The position numbers and the translations under genes were made by a program. 64,000 bases of DNA from positions 1-64,000 of the forward strand of contig CAOKRG010000002.1 of assembly GCA_948471095.1 (NCBI GenBank), read 5' to 3'. Below the pieces are notes generated by a model. That model searched no databases, was not told where the DNA came from, and saw nothing but the letters and a program-made list of their open reading frames with translations. Source of the DNA: an uncultured Oscillospiraceae bacterium. GTDB lineage: Bacteria; Bacillota; Clostridia; Oscillospirales; Acutalibacteraceae. Below are positions 13,237 to 23,925 of the stretch, one piece after another. Numbering within the stretch: the stretch's first letter is position 1; each line of letters starts with the position of its first letter.

Positions 13237-16059
13237 TTACTCGCCTAGATAGTTCAGCATCATCTGGGCGATCTCCACTCGGGTGGCATAGCCTTTGGGG
13301 TCCAGCACTCCGCCGCCCTTGCCTTTCAAGATGCCCTGTTCCGTGGCCCAGCACATGGCGTCCCAAAAATAATCCGAGACCTTCCAGGAGTCCGTATAGG
13401 CTAGGTTATCTGAAACCGGCTTGGGCGTGCCCGCGTGCCGCCACAGAATGGCCGCAACCTGTTCCCGGGTTACCGGGTCGTTGGGACCGAAATGGCCGTC
13501 CCCATAGCCGTTGACAATGCCAGCCTTGGAGGCCCAGGAGACTCCCTTATAAAACCACTTGGTAGGCGTTACGTCAATGTAGGGCCTTTCCAGCGCGCCG
13601 GGAGGGGCTGGGTTGGGGCAGCCCTCCGCCCGCCAGAGGATGGTGGCCAGAGAGGCCCGGTCCGTTTTGGAGTGCAGGGAGTAGATCCGGTTCCGGTCGT
13701 CCACGCCGGTAATCAGCACATTGTCCAGGCAGAAATGGACCGCGTTGTGATACCAGGAGGCGGGGTTCAAGTCCGTGAACTTATCCAGAGGGCAGTGCAG
13801 GTCCTTGCCGCAGGCCAGGTAGCCGGGCAGGGCCTCGGGCAGGAATACCGCGTGGATGGTGTGGTTTTCCTCCACCCGGCGGAATACATGGCTCTCCAGG
13901 GGGCCGTAGTCCTCGCCGTCTACTTCCAGCCGCACCAGCTCATAGCCGGGCTTTATGGTGATATGGAAAGCCTGATCCTTGCCTTTGTCCACCGAGATGG
14001 TCCCGGAGGGAGTAATGCTTCCCCCGGAGGTGGCGCTGGCAGTAATGGTGATGGGCGTATCCTTCCAGTGGGCGTACAAAACCGTATTGCCGGTAAAGGT
14101 GTAAGAGGCTTCGGTGATCTCCGGGCCCATCTCGCTGCCAATGGACCAGTGGCTGAAGGCCATGCCCATAGGCGGCGTGAAGGCGCAGGCGGGCAGGGTA
14201 AAGGGCTTTCCGGCCAGGGCCTTGCTCTGGGGCATGGAGCCGGTGCCGCCGTTGGCGTTATAGCTCACGGAGAAGCCCCAGCGGGCGTAAAGGGTGTGGT
14301 CTTTGGCAATAGCCACGTCTGTTTCGGTGGTAACTTCTTCGCCCTCTTCCTTATCAGTGAACCAGCCCACGAAAGTGTAGCCGCCCCGGTGGCAGGAGGG
14401 CAGGCTGGCATACTTGCCGCCAAAGGCGTACATGCGGGTAACCGGACCGCCGGAAGCACCGTTAAAGTCAAAGGTAACGGTGTACTTTTTGGGCTTCCAA
14501 TAGGCGTAGAGGGTTTGGGGAGCGGTAGAGCCCACGGAGCCGCCCTCTTCCACCTTGGTTTCCAGGTTATCCTTTTCAAAGACCCAGCCCTCGAAGGTGT
14601 AGCCGTCCCGGCTGGGAGTGGGGATCAGGGGATATTTGCCCCCGGCCAAAGCGTTTATGGTGGTCTTGGCCCCATTGGGCAGAACGCCGCCGTTGGGGTC
14701 CAGCTTCACATTGCCCAAGGGGACCCACAGGGCATAGAAGGTACGGTTTTCCGGTATCACAGGGGTATCCGCCGTGATCTGCTCCCCGCCGGATTTGGCG
14801 TCGTACCAGCCGTCGAATTCATAGTTGGCCAAGGTGGGGGTGGGCATGTCGGTATAGTAGGTGGGGGAGAGGCCGCTGTAAGTATAGTTTTTGGTAGTAG
14901 GGCTCACCCTGCCGCCGTTAGGGTCAAAGGTGACGGTGAATACATTGGAGCCCCAGCGGGCGTACAGGGTGTGGTGCTCCGTGGTGGCAACCAGGGTGTT
15001 TGCCTCCACCTTTTCGCTGTCCAGATAGTTCTTGCTCTTATACCAGCCCAAAAAAGCCTGCTGGGCATGGGTGGGCTCGGGCAGGGCTCCGTTTTTGCCG
15101 TACTTTTCGCCGGAGGTCACGTTCAAGGTGTTCCCCGGCAGGGCAACGCCGGGAAGCACAGGGTCCAGGGTGACTTGAATTCCGCCCCACCGGGCATAGA
15201 TGGTATGCTCCGCCGTCTCCGTCATAACGGTCGTGCCGGTCACCTGTATGCCGCCATAGGGCTGGGTAAACCATCCCACAAAGCTCTGCCCCTTGTGCTT
15301 GTCGTCCGTACCGGCGGCGGGGGTGGGCAGGAGACCGTAGACCTGGCCGATGGTTACGTTTTGAGAGGCCGGGCTTACCGTGCCGCCCAGAGCGTCAAAG
15401 TTGACGGTAACGCTGCTCCCGGTCCAGTGGGCGTAGAGGGTGTGGGCGGCGGTGTTGATGACCGTGTCGCCAGCCGCCACTTTTGTGCCGTTATCCGCGG
15501 CGGTGTACCATCCGTCAAAGGCGTAGCCAGCGCGGGTGGGGGTAGGCAAAGCGGGATAAACCCCGCCGGCATATACCGTCAGGGAAGTAGGGTCCCCGCT
15601 GGCCAGCGCGCCGCCGTTTGCATCCAGGCTGACGCTGTAGTTTTGCGCCCAAAGGGCATACAGTATCACTTCGGTATCGCCGGAGTTGGCCAGAGCAACG
15701 GTTGAGTCTTTGGTGATGATTTTGTTTTTGTCATTTAGCGCCGTGGTCCAGCCCAAAAAAGTATACCCAAGTTGGGCAGGGCCGTTGTTAACAGTAGTCT
15801 CATCATATTGCGCACCGGCAATGTATTTGTTTGTTGTGCTTTCGATGATTGCCACGGTCCGGCCAGTATCACTTGGATCAAATGATGGAACGGTGCTTCC
15901 AAAAATGTAGCCGCAGTCCGTAGGGAAAGCTCCCCCGTTGGCGTCAAACTTTACGGTAACAGAAGCTCCCGCGCTGCGGGGTGCCGCCGCCCCCGCCGTC
16001 ACACAGGTCCCCAGCAGCAGCGCCAGGCACAGGAGCAGGCTTAGTATTCGTTTATGCAT
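13237..16059 (-). CDS. Secreted S-layer-homology protein with InlB-type beta repeats
   Basis: 940 residues. A Sec signal peptide (KRILSLLLCLALLLGTCVTAGA) is followed by about eight tandem Listeria-Bacteroides repeats, residues about 33-650, each ending in a F-x-G-W ... L-Y-A-x-W pattern (FDGWYTA, LYAHWTG and so on). A divergent repeat domain follows (SATSGGSITPSG ... HTIHAVF). Three SLH domains fill residues about 761-940 (SWYHNAV..., WFYKGVSWASKAGIVNGYGDGHFGP, YFWDAMCWATEQGIL). SLH domains bind pyruvylated cell-wall polymers, so the protein is surface-attached and the repeats extend outward, probably for adhesion. The ATG at 16059 has GGAGGG upstream. Confidence 0.9.
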   Translation of the reverse strand: MHKRILSLLLCLALLLGTCVTAGAAAPRSAGASVTVKFDANGGAFPTDCGYIFGSTVPSFDPSDTGRTVAIIESTTNKYIAGAQYDETTVNNGPAQLGYTFLGWTTALNDKNKIITKDSTVALANSGDTEVILYALWAQNYSVSLDANGGALASGDPTSLTVYAGGVYPALPTPTRAGYAFDGWYTAADNGTKVAAGDTVINTAAHTLYAHWTGSSVTVNFDALGGTVSPASQNVTIGQVYGLLPTPAAGTDDKHKGQSFVGWFTQPYGGIQVTGTTVMTETAEHTIYARWGGIQVTLDPVLPGVALPGNTLNVTSGEKYGKNGALPEPTHAQQAFLGWYKSKNYLDSEKVEANTLVATTEHHTLYARWGSNVFTVTFDPNGGRVSPTTKNYTYSGLSPTYYTDMPTPTLANYEFDGWYDAKSGGEQITADTPVIPENRTFYALWVPLGNVKLDPNGGVLPNGAKTTINALAGGKYPLIPTPSRDGYTFEGWVFEKDNLETKVEEGGSVGSTAPQTLYAYWKPKKYTVTFDFNGASGGPVTRMYAFGGKYASLPSCHRGGYTFVGWFTDKEEGEEVTTETDVAIAKDHTLYARWGFSVSYNANGGTGSMPQSKALAGKPFTLPACAFTPPMGMAFSHWSIGSEMGPEITEASYTFTGNTVLYAHWKDTPITITASATSGGSITPSGTISVDKGKDQAFHITIKPGYELVRLEVDGEDYGPLESHVFRRVEENHTIHAVFLPEALPGYLACGKDLHCPLDKFTDLNPASWYHNAVHFCLDNVLITGVDDRNRIYSLHSKTDRASLATILWRAEGCPNPAPPGALERPYIDVTPTKWFYKGVSWASKAGIVNGYGDGHFGPNDPVTREQVAAILWRHAGTPKPVSDNLAYTDSWKVSDYFWDAMCWATEQGILKGKGGGVLDPKGYATRVEIAQMMLNYLGE

Positions 16060-16096
16060 AAAATTTCCCTCCAAAACCATAAAAATACTTAAAATA

Positions 16097-16125
16097 ATTA
16101 TACCCGCCCCGCCTGGGAAAGTCAA
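16097..16125 (-). promoter_or_regulatory. Promoter of the SLH surface protein
   Basis: Minus strand TTGACT (16120-16125), 17 bases, TATAAT (16097-16102). Confidence 0.8.
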
Positions 16126-16142
16126 CCCTGAAAAAATGGAAA

Positions 16143-16170
16143 AAAGCGGCAGGACCTCTCCCGCCGCTTT
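16143..16170 (-). terminator. Terminator of ilvD-DUF815
   Basis: AAAGCGGCGGGA pairs with TCCTGCCGCTTT on the minus strand around a 4-base loop, followed by a T tract broken by CCA. Confidence 0.85.
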
Positions 16171-16173
16171 CCC

Positions 16174-17364
16174 CTATTTTGCCAGCAGCCCGTCTACAAA
16201 CTGCCGGGCCGCCCGGGCCGACCGGCTGCTCCGGTTCAGGGCGAAGACCTCCGCCTGGGCGAAGAGCTCCTCCTCGGGCAGGTCCAGCCCGGCCTCCTGG
16301 GCCAGCCGCTTCACAATGTTCAGATAGGTGGCCTTGTCTGGCCGCTGGAAGGTCACCCGCAGGCCGAAGCGCTCCGAAAGGGAGACCGCCTCCTGCATAG
16401 CGTCCCGCCGGTGGATCTCGTCCCCGTCCCGGTCGGAGAAGCGCTCCTTCACCAGATGCCGCCGGTTGCTGGTGGCGTAAATGACCACGTTTTTGGACTT
16501 GGCCGATACCGAGCCCTCCAGCATGGCCTTGAGGGCGCTGAAATTGTCGTCGTTCTTCTGGAAGGACAGATCATCGATAAACAGAATGAACTTGAGGGGA
16601 TTTTCCGTCAGCTCGTCCAGAATGCCCGGCAGCTGGTGGAGCTGCTCCTTGCGCACCTCCAAAATCCGCAGCCCCCGGTCCCGGTACTCGTTGGCCACGG
16701 CCTTCACAGTGGAGGACTTGCCCGTGCCCGCGTCTCCGGTCAGGAGCATGTTGGCGGCGGGCTTGCCCTCCAGCAGGGCCAAGGTGTTGCCAATGATGAC
16801 CTCCTTTTCCCGCTGGTAGTCTACCAGGTCCGAAAGCCGGATGGGGTCGGGGTTCCGCACCGGGACAATGGCCTTGCCCTCCAGGCAGAACACCCCGTGG
16901 CGGGCGTAAATGCCATAGCCGTATTGGCCGATCTCCTTGGCCCGCTCGCCGTACTCGTTGGTCAGGTTGATCTTTTTGCCCTCGAACCGGGCCAAGGCCA
17001 GGGTGCAGCCCGCCTCGCTAAGCAGCCGTTCGCTGTCCAGGGAGGCCGCGTCGCTGAGAACGTCCAGGTCCAGCACCGCTCCGTCGATGAGCAGCTTGTC
17101 CGGCAGCCGGCCCGCCGCCTTCCCGCGGATGTACACATTGTCGCTGTCAAAGGTCCGGTCCCGGATGTAGTCGGTCAGGCTCACATAGCCCTCCCGGTAC
17201 AGCCGGGAGACCAGTTCCCCATAGGCTGGCACAAAGCGCTCCGCCCCCTGGGAGATCCGTTCCAGGCAGCGCGCCAGCGCCGCGATCACCGGGTCGTCCA
17301 GCAGGTCCCGGAAGACCGTCATGCCCCGCAGCCGCAGGGCCAGCTTGGATAATTTTTTCGCCAT
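16174..17364 (-). CDS. DUF815-family AAA ATPase
   Basis: 396 residues. Walker A is TGDAGTGKSSTVKAV and Walker B FILFIDDLSF, followed by the sensor-1 segment VVIYATSNRRHL. The DUF815 family keeps the following HLVKERFSDRDGDE arginine-rich loop, also present. The family is widespread in Firmicutes and has no firmly known function. The start codon overlaps the ilvD stop (ATGA), so it is translated with ilvD, although no metabolic link is known. A terminator follows. Confidence 0.85.
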   Translation of the reverse strand: MAKKLSKLALRLRGMTVFRDLLDDPVIAALARCLERISQGAERFVPAYGELVSRLYREGYVSLTDYIRDRTFDSDNVYIRGKAAGRLPDKLLIDGAVLDLDVLSDAASLDSERLLSEAGCTLALARFEGKKINLTNEYGERAKEIGQYGYGIYARHGVFCLEGKAIVPVRNPDPIRLSDLVDYQREKEVIIGNTLALLEGKPAANMLLTGDAGTGKSSTVKAVANEYRDRGLRILEVRKEQLHQLPGILDELTENPLKFILFIDDLSFQKNDDNFSALKAMLEGSVSAKSKNVVIYATSNRRHLVKERFSDRDGDEIHRRDAMQEAVSLSERFGLRVTFQRPDKATYLNIVKRLAQEAGLDLPEEELFAQAEVFALNRSSRSARAARQFVDGLLAK

Positions 17365-19019
17365 CAGTTCAACACCGCGCCCTTCGCGCCGCTGGACACC
17401 AAGGCCGCATAGCGCTTAAGATAACCGGTAAGCTCCTTCTTCTTGGGGGTAAAGCCCGCCATCCGGCTCTGGAACTCCTCTTCGCTGATCTTTAACTCAA
17501 TGCGGTTGCCCGGGATGTCGATGCGGATGATGTCCCCCTCCCGCACAATGCCGATGGGCCCGCCGCTGGCGGCCTCGGGGGACACATGACCCACGCAGGC
17601 CCCCCGGGTGGCCCCGCTGAACCGGCCGTCGGTGATGAGGGCCACGGAGTTGCCCAGGCCCATGCCCATAATGGCGGAGGTGGGGTTCAGCATCTCCCGC
17701 ATGCCGGGACCGCCCTTGGGGCCTTCGTAGCGGATGACCACCACATCGCCGGGGTTGATCTGTCCCGCGTTGATGGCGGCCTGTGCCTCCTCCTCGCACT
17801 CGAAGACCCGGGCTGGGCCCTCGTGGACCAGCATCTCCGGCAGCACCGCCGAGCGCTTCACCACGCTGCCCTCCGGGGCCAGGTTGCCCTTCAAGACGGC
17901 GATGCCGCCGGTCTCGCTGTAGGGGGTTTCGATAGGCCTGATTACTTCGGGGTCGAGGTTGGGCGTATTTGCTATATTCTCGCCAACAGTCTTACCGGTG
18001 ACGGTCAGGCAGTCCGTATTAAGCAGGCCCTTCTTGTTCAGCTCGTGCATAATGGCGTACACGCCGCCGGCCTCGTCCAGATCCTCCACATAGGTGCGGC
18101 CAGCGGGAGCCAGATGGCACAGGTTTGGGGTCTTCTCGCTGATGGCATTGGCAATGTCCAGGTCGATCTCGATGCCGCACTCGTGGGCAATGGCCGGCAG
18201 GTGCAGCATGGAGTTGGTGGAGCAGCCCAGGGCCATGTCCACGGTAAGGGCGTTCTGGAAGGCCGCCTGGGTCATGATATCCCGGGGGCGGATGTCCTTT
18301 TTGATCATGTCCATCACCGCCATGCCCGCGTGCTTGGCCAGTTCTATGCGGGCGGAGTAAACGGCGGGAATGGTGCCGTTGCCCCGCAGGCCCATGCCCA
18401 GCACCTCGGTGAGGCAGTTCATGGAATTGGCGGTGTACATGCCAGAGCAGCTGCCGCAGCTGGGACAGGTTTTGCATTCATACTCCCTAAGCTTCTCCTC
18501 GGTGATCTTCCCGGCGTTGAACTCGCCTACCGCCTCGCTGATGGAGGAAAAGCTGGTCTTCTGGCCGTCCACATGCCCGGCCAGCATGGGCCCGCCGCTG
18601 ACGAACACTGTAGGCAGGTTGAGCCGGGCGGCGGCCATCAGCAGCCCCGGTACGTTCTTGTCGCAGTTGGGCACCATCACCAGCGCGTCGAAGCCGTGGG
18701 CCAGGGCCATAGCCTCGGTGGAGTCGGCGATCAGGTCCCGGGTCACCAGGGAGTATTTCATGCCCACATGGCCCATGGCGATGCCGTCGCACACGGCGAT
18801 GGCGGGGAACACAATGGGGGTTCCCCCGGCCATAGCCACCCCCAGCTTGACGGCGTCCACAATCTTATCGATGTTCATGTGCCCGGGCACGATCTCGTTA
18901 TAGGAGCTGACAATGCCCACCAGCGGCCGGGCAATCTCCTCGTCCGTGAGCCCAAGAGCGTGGTACAGGGCCCGGTGGGGGGCGTTTTGGGGCGTCAGCT
19001 TAATGTTGTCGCTTACCAT
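17364..19019 (-). CDS. ilvD: Dihydroxy-acid dehydratase
   Basis: 551-residue Fe-S enzyme that dehydrates 2,3-dihydroxy-isovalerate and its methyl homologue in valine and isoleucine synthesis. Cluster ligands are visible in [11 protein letters not shown] and [20 protein letters not shown]. Other family segments are [41 protein letters not shown] and DGRFSG. The ATG at 19019 with AAGGAGA is preferred to a TTG six codons upstream. A strong hairpin with T tract ends just ahead of the ribosome site, so expression from upstream would need read-through. DUF815 follows with overlap. Confidence 0.95.
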   Translation of the reverse strand: MVSDNIKLTPQNAPHRALYHALGLTDEEIARPLVGIVSSYNEIVPGHMNIDKIVDAVKLGVAMAGGTPIVFPAIAVCDGIAMGHVGMKYSLVTRDLIADSTEAMALAHGFDALVMVPNCDKNVPGLLMAAARLNLPTVFVSGGPMLAGHVDGQKTSFSSISEAVGEFNAGKITEEKLREYECKTCPSCGSCSGMYTANSMNCLTEVLGMGLRGNGTIPAVYSARIELAKHAGMAVMDMIKKDIRPRDIMTQAAFQNALTVDMALGCSTNSMLHLPAIAHECGIEIDLDIANAISEKTPNLCHLAPAGRTYVEDLDEAGGVYAIMHELNKKGLLNTDCLTVTGKTVGENIANTPNLDPEVIRPIETPYSETGGIAVLKGNLAPEGSVVKRSAVLPEMLVHEGPARVFECEEEAQAAINAGQINPGDVVVIRYEGPKGGPGMREMLNPTSAIMGMGLGNSVALITDGRFSGATRGACVGHVSPEAASGGPIGIVREGDIIRIDIPGNRIELKISEEEFQSRMAGFTPKKKELTGYLKRYAALVSSGAKGAVLN

Positions 19020-19036
19020 TTGCGTTCTCTCCTTCA

Positions 19037-19079
19037 ATAAAAGTACAGGGCAGGGCCGGCGAGACCGGGCCCCGCCCTG
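19037..19079 (-). terminator. Terminator or attenuator hairpin ahead of ilvD
   Basis: Minus strand CAGGGCGGGGCCCGG (19065-19079) pairs with CCGGCCCTGCCCTG (19046-19059), followed by TACTTTTATTG. The T tract runs directly into the ilvD ribosome site AAGGAGA. No separate ilvD promoter was found downstream of it. Confidence 0.6.
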
Positions 19080-19195
19080 GTGGGAACGGATACTTCGTTA
19101 AGAAACAGAGGCTTTACGCGCCGCGCCCTGAGAGATCCAGCCATGGGGGGGCCGCACGCGCCTTTTTTGCGGGTTTTACTAATTTCCCACGTTTT

Positions 19196-19813
19196 CTATT
19201 CGTCCAGAAAAATATACGCCTCGCCCTGGACCCGCCGGGCATAGATTTCCTCCAATTCCGCCAGCACGTCCGCTTTTTTGCGCACGAACGCGCCGTCGTG
19301 GCTCAGCAGAAAGTACTGCGCTTTCAGCGCGCGCAGGACATTCAGCTCATCAGCCAGGAGATTCGCGTTATATGCCAGCCTGCCCTGCGTATGCTTCGCC
19401 GTGCAGTAGGTGGCGTCTCCCAGAAAGGCGTACATTTCATCCACCTCCATCCCGATGCAGCCCTTGGCGTGGCTGGATGGGATGGGGAACAGGCGCACGC
19501 CCGGTTCCGGCTCTATGGGTGCCGCGACCACCTGGCCCGCTCCCGCGTGGCGGAAGGTGTATTGGCCCAGGTAGAGCTGGCCCCAGGAGATTTTGGGGAG
19601 GTTCCCCATATGGTCCTGGTGGAAGTGGGAGAGCACCACCCGCTTTTTCCCGGGCAGGCTGTTGACCCGCTTCGCTGCCAAATCCCCAAAGCCAACATCG
19701 AAAATCCAGAGGCCGTCCGCGCCCTCATATACGGCGATGTCCGAGCAGAGAGGGTCCGAACTGGCGGGCCAGTAGGAGATTCTCTCTCCGATGGGAATCC
19801 GATCCTGTAGCAT
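19196..19813 (-). CDS. MBL-fold metallo-hydrolase
   Basis: 205 residues. The zinc site HFHQDHMGN (H-x-H-x-D-H) is intact. Additional ligands are probably in PSSHAKGCIG (His), FLGDATYC (Asp) and LLSHDGAF (His). It resembles small glyoxalase II/beta-lactamase-fold hydrolases; the substrate is unknown. The ATG at 19813 follows GGGAGGGAG and lies 19 bases after the ilvC stop, so it is likely co-transcribed with ilvC. A much longer frame upstream only overlaps ilvC in another phase. Confidence 0.8.
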   Translation of the reverse strand: MLQDRIPIGERISYWPASSDPLCSDIAVYEGADGLWIFDVGFGDLAAKRVNSLPGKKRVVLSHFHQDHMGNLPKISWGQLYLGQYTFRHAGAGQVVAAPIEPEPGVRLFPIPSSHAKGCIGMEVDEMYAFLGDATYCTAKHTQGRLAYNANLLADELNVLRALKAQYFLLSHDGAFVRKKADVLAELEEIYARRVQGEAYIFLDE

Positions 19814-19832
19814 AGCGCTCCCTCCCGCGATC

Positions 19833-20870
<1,038 letters not shown>

Positions 20871-20986
20871 TTATTTACCTTTCGGTAGTGTGCACAAAAA
20901 TGAAAAAAGCAATGAAAGAATTACCCCCATAACACAACGTTTTCCCCAATACAAAATCAAAGCGTCAGAAAAAGTCTTTGAAAATT

Positions 20987-21019
20987 CTTAAGAAACTTTC
21001 TATCAGAAAGTTTCTTAAG
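20987..21019 (-). terminator. Perfect 14-bp hairpin after ilvN, part of a repeat family
   Basis: CTTAAGAAACTTTC and GAAAGTTTCTTAAG pair perfectly around a 5-base loop; on the minus strand AATTTTC follows. The plus-strand flank TTAAGCCGCCGGAGGCC matches the flank of the hairpin at 45891-45925, where the stem sequence is different. It probably ends the ilvBN transcript. Confidence 0.7.
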
Positions 21020-21032
21020 CCGCCGGAGGCCG

Positions 21033-21542
21033 TCAGTAAATCTCCGTACGCTTCTCCATGGGGATGCTGCCCCGCTCCAGAGAGATCACGCCGGTGCGGC
21101 AGATCTCCAAAACGGTGTAGTCCTGCATCACCTCGATGAACGCGTCGATGCTCCGGGAGCTGCCCACCATCTGCAAAACCACCGAGTCCCGGGTGTAGTC
21201 CACGATTTTTGCCCCAAAGGCCTCGGCGGCGGCGTGTACGTCGCTGCGCAGCTCCGGGCGGTTTTCCACCTTTAGCAGCAGCAGCTCGCTGGTGATGCAC
21301 TCCTCCTCCTTGATCTCCAAAATGGAGATTACCACCGGCAGCTTGTAAAGCTGGTCGATGAGCTGGTTCTTCTCCCGCCCGCCTCCATCGGAGACCACGG
21401 TGATCCGGGACTTTTCCGTGGACTCGGTCTCACTGACGCTCAAGCTTTTGATGCTGAACCGGCGGCGGCGGAACATGCTGGTTACCCGGTTCAGCACGCC
21501 GAATTCATTTTTCACCAGAATCGCTAATGTAAACCCTGACAT
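21033..21542 (-). CDS. ilvN: Acetolactate synthase small (regulatory) subunit
   Basis: 169 residues with an N-terminal ACT domain (TLAILVKNEFGVLNRVTSMFRRRRFSI) that binds branched-chain amino acids, and the C-terminal activation domain (FGAKIVDYTRDSVVLQMVGSSRSIDAFIEVM). It regulates the catalytic IlvB subunit. It starts one base after the ilvB stop. A terminator hairpin follows its stop. Confidence 0.94.
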   Translation of the reverse strand: MSGFTLAILVKNEFGVLNRVTSMFRRRRFSIKSLSVSETESTEKSRITVVSDGGGREKNQLIDQLYKLPVVISILEIKEEECITSELLLLKVENRPELRSDVHAAAEAFGAKIVDYTRDSVVLQMVGSSRSIDAFIEVMQDYTVLEICRTGVISLERGSIPMEKRTEIY

Positions 21543-21543
21543 T

Positions 21544-23211
21544 TTAGTCGCCCACCTTTACTATAATGTCATCCATGGAGCCGCCCGGCGGCAGCATGGG
21601 AAGTACAAATTCGTCCTTATCGATCAGGCACTCCACCAGGAAGGGCGCCTTGGCCGCAAAAGCGGTTTCCAAAGCGGCCTCCAGCTGGTCCAGGGTCTCC
21701 GCCCGGGCGCCCTGCGCGCCGAAGGCTTTGGCCAGGGCCACAAAGTCCGTCTGCCGGTCCAGCACGGTGTTGGAGTAATGCTTGTCAAAGAAGAGAGTCT
21801 GCCATTGGCGCACCATGCCCAGCACGCCGTTATTCATCAGCAAAATCACCAGGGGGATGCCCTCATGCACCGCCGTGGCCAGCTCGTTCAGGCACATGCC
21901 GAAGCCTCCATCTCCGGTGATGAGCACCGTCTGCTCGCCCGAGGCGATCTGGGCCCCAATGGCCGCGCCCATGCCAAAGCCCATGGTGCCCAGGCCGCCG
22001 CTGGAAATAAAGCGGCGCGCCCGCTTAAAATCCAGATTCTGCGCCGCCCACATCTGGTGCTGGCCCACATCCGTGGCCACAGGCAGCAGGCCGCCGGTAA
22101 AGCGGTTCAGAGTTAAAATGGCGTTGCGGGGGGTCAGGCCCTCCCGGTGGTCCAGGGACCAGCGCTCGTCATTGCGCAGCTGCTCCAAGGCCTTTTGCCA
22201 CTGGGGATGCTCCGCCGGCTTAATCAGCGGCAGCAGCTTTTGCAGGGTCAGCTTCAAGTCGCCCCGCAGGGCGTGGGCGGGGGAGATGTTCTTGGCCAGC
22301 TCAGCCCCATCCACGTCAATGTGGACGATCTTGGCCTTGGTGGCAAACTTGGCCCGGTTGCCGGTTACCCGGTCGTTAAAGCGCACGCCCAGGGCGATGA
22401 TGCAGTCCGCATGGTGCATGGCCATGGAGGAGGCGTAATGCCCGTGCATGCCCTGCATACCCAAAAACCGGGGATGCTGGGTGGATACGCCCGAGAGCCC
22501 CATAAAGGAGCAGCCAATGGGCGCGTCGATCTTGTCCGCCAGGGCCAACAGTTCCTCTTCGGCCCCGGAGTTTAGAAGTCCGCCGCCAAAGTACACATAG
22601 GGCTTTTGGGCCTCGTTGATGCACTGGGCCGCCGCTTCGATGCGCACATCCTTGGCAGGAAACTTGGGGTCCGGCTGTACGGGGGGCAGGGGCTCATACT
22701 CGCACTGGGCGATCTGAATGTTCTTGGGCACATCCACCAGCACCGGGCCGGGCCGGTCGGACATGGCCAGCCGGAAGGCCTCCCGAATGGTGTCCGCCAG
22801 CTCCTCCACCCGGCCCACAATGTAGTTATGCTTGGTGATGGGCAGCGTAATGCCCGTGATGTCGATCTCCTGGAAGCTGTCCGTACCCAGCTGGGGGCCG
22901 GGCACATTGCCGGTAATGGCCACCATGGGCACCGAGTCCAGGTAGGCGTTGGCAATGCCCGTGACCAGGTTGGTCGCCCCCGGCCCGCTGGTGGCGATGA
23001 CCACCCCAGGCTTGCCGCTGACTCTGGCATAGCCATCGGCGGCGTGGGCCGCGCCCTGCTCGTGGGCGGTGAGCACATGCCGCAGCTCGTCCCGGTACTT
23101 ATAGAGGGAGTCGTACACGTTGATGATCTGCCCGCCAGGGTAGCCAAACACCACGTCCACGCCCTGCTCGATCAAGGTTCTTACAATAATATCCGCGCCG
23201 GAAAGCCTCAT
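21544..23211 (-). CDS. ilvB: Acetolactate synthase large subunit
   Basis: 555-residue thiamine-diphosphate enzyme forming acetolactate or acetohydroxybutyrate. The catalytic glutamate is in LTAHEQGAAHAADGYAR; the thiamine-diphosphate/Mg motif is TGDGGFGMCLNELATA...NNG; the FAD-binding middle domain is present. The ATG at 23211 is preferred to a GTG two codons upstream because GGAGGT is then at normal distance. The ATG overlaps the stop of the acetyltransferase upstream (ATGA). Confidence 0.95.
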   Translation of the reverse strand: MRLSGADIIVRTLIEQGVDVVFGYPGGQIINVYDSLYKYRDELRHVLTAHEQGAAHAADGYARVSGKPGVVIATSGPGATNLVTGIANAYLDSVPMVAITGNVPGPQLGTDSFQEIDITGITLPITKHNYIVGRVEELADTIREAFRLAMSDRPGPVLVDVPKNIQIAQCEYEPLPPVQPDPKFPAKDVRIEAAAQCINEAQKPYVYFGGGLLNSGAEEELLALADKIDAPIGCSFMGLSGVSTQHPRFLGMQGMHGHYASSMAMHHADCIIALGVRFNDRVTGNRAKFATKAKIVHIDVDGAELAKNISPAHALRGDLKLTLQKLLPLIKPAEHPQWQKALEQLRNDERWSLDHREGLTPRNAILTLNRFTGGLLPVATDVGQHQMWAAQNLDFKRARRFISSGGLGTMGFGMGAAIGAQIASGEQTVLITGDGGFGMCLNELATAVHEGIPLVILLMNNGVLGMVRQWQTLFFDKHYSNTVLDRQTDFVALAKAFGAQGARAETLDQLEAALETAFAAKAPFLVECLIDKDEFVLPMLPPGGSMDDIIVKVGD

Positions 23212-23891
23212 TGGCACGCACCTCCTTTTGTGTTTTCATAGTCTTCTTTGAGGATGGCATAGAAGGCCGCGTCGCCGATGCCGGAATTATCCCACTCGTA
23301 CCCCTTAAACGTGCCCTCGTATTGCATGCCGCACTTTTTCATCACATCCCCGGAGTGGGGGTTTTTCACATTGTGCCGGGATTCTACCCGCAGATACCCC
23401 TCGCGGAACAGATACTTGATGACAGCCCCCAGCGCCTCGGTCATAATCCCCTGATGCCACCAATCCTTGCCCAGGCAGTAGCCGATGTGGGCCCGCCGGG
23501 CCCGGTCATCCCGCTGCACCACGCTGATATTGCCGATGGGCTCCCCCAGCTCCTTAAGCTCAATGGCCCAATTGTAGTAATTCCCTTTTTCATACTGGCT
23601 GACCCAGCTGTCGATGATCTCCTCGCTCACGTCTACATCCTGGTGGGGCGGCCAGGTCAGGTACTTGGTAACCTCCGGGTCATGGGCCCAGTTTTGATAC
23701 ATAGGCTCTGCATCCTCCAGGGTGAAGCGGCGCAGAATCAACCGTTCGGTTTCCAGGACGGTGGTGCCGCTGTGCCGGAGCCCCTGGGGGTCCGCGCTGC
23801 GCGCCCCCCGTTTTTTCGAAAGCTTCGCAACCGCGACTCCCACCGCGGCTCCCGCCGCAATCCAAGTCAGGCGTTTGGCTAGTTTATTCAT
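23208..23891 (-). CDS. Membrane-anchored RimJ/RimL-type GNAT acetyltransferase
   Basis: 227 residues. A short hydrophobic N-terminal helix (WIAAGAAVGVAVAKL) followed by KKRG could anchor it to the membrane. The GNAT fold then runs from TERLILRRFTLEDAEPMY through NISVVQRDDRARRAHIGYCLGKDWWHQGIMTEAL to VKNPHSGDVMKKCGM. The substrate may be a protein N-terminus or a small amine. It lies between the P-loop fragment and ilvB and is translationally coupled to ilvB. Confidence 0.85.
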   Translation of the reverse strand: MNKLAKRLTWIAAGAAVGVAVAKLSKKRGARSADPQGLRHSGTTVLETERLILRRFTLEDAEPMYQNWAHDPEVTKYLTWPPHQDVDVSEEIIDSWVSQYEKGNYYNWAIELKELGEPIGNISVVQRDDRARRAHIGYCLGKDWWHQGIMTEALGAVIKYLFREGYLRVESRHNVKNPHSGDVMKKCGMQYEGTFKGYEWDNSGIGDAAFYAILKEDYENTKGGACQ

Positions 23892-23925
23892 GATGCAGTC
23901 CTCCCTTAGTGTTGTGGTTTTCCAA

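Noticed and set aside
13435..15705. A 756-codon open frame on the plus strand opposite the SLH protein gene
   Set aside because: It is the antisense reading of the repetitive, GC-rich surface-protein gene. It has no ribosome site and no recognisable domain, while the minus-strand frame has a signal peptide, repeats and SLH domains.
17586..19040. A 484-codon plus-strand frame opposite ilvD
   Set aside because: It mirrors the codon pattern of ilvD, has no start signal and looks like no protein family.
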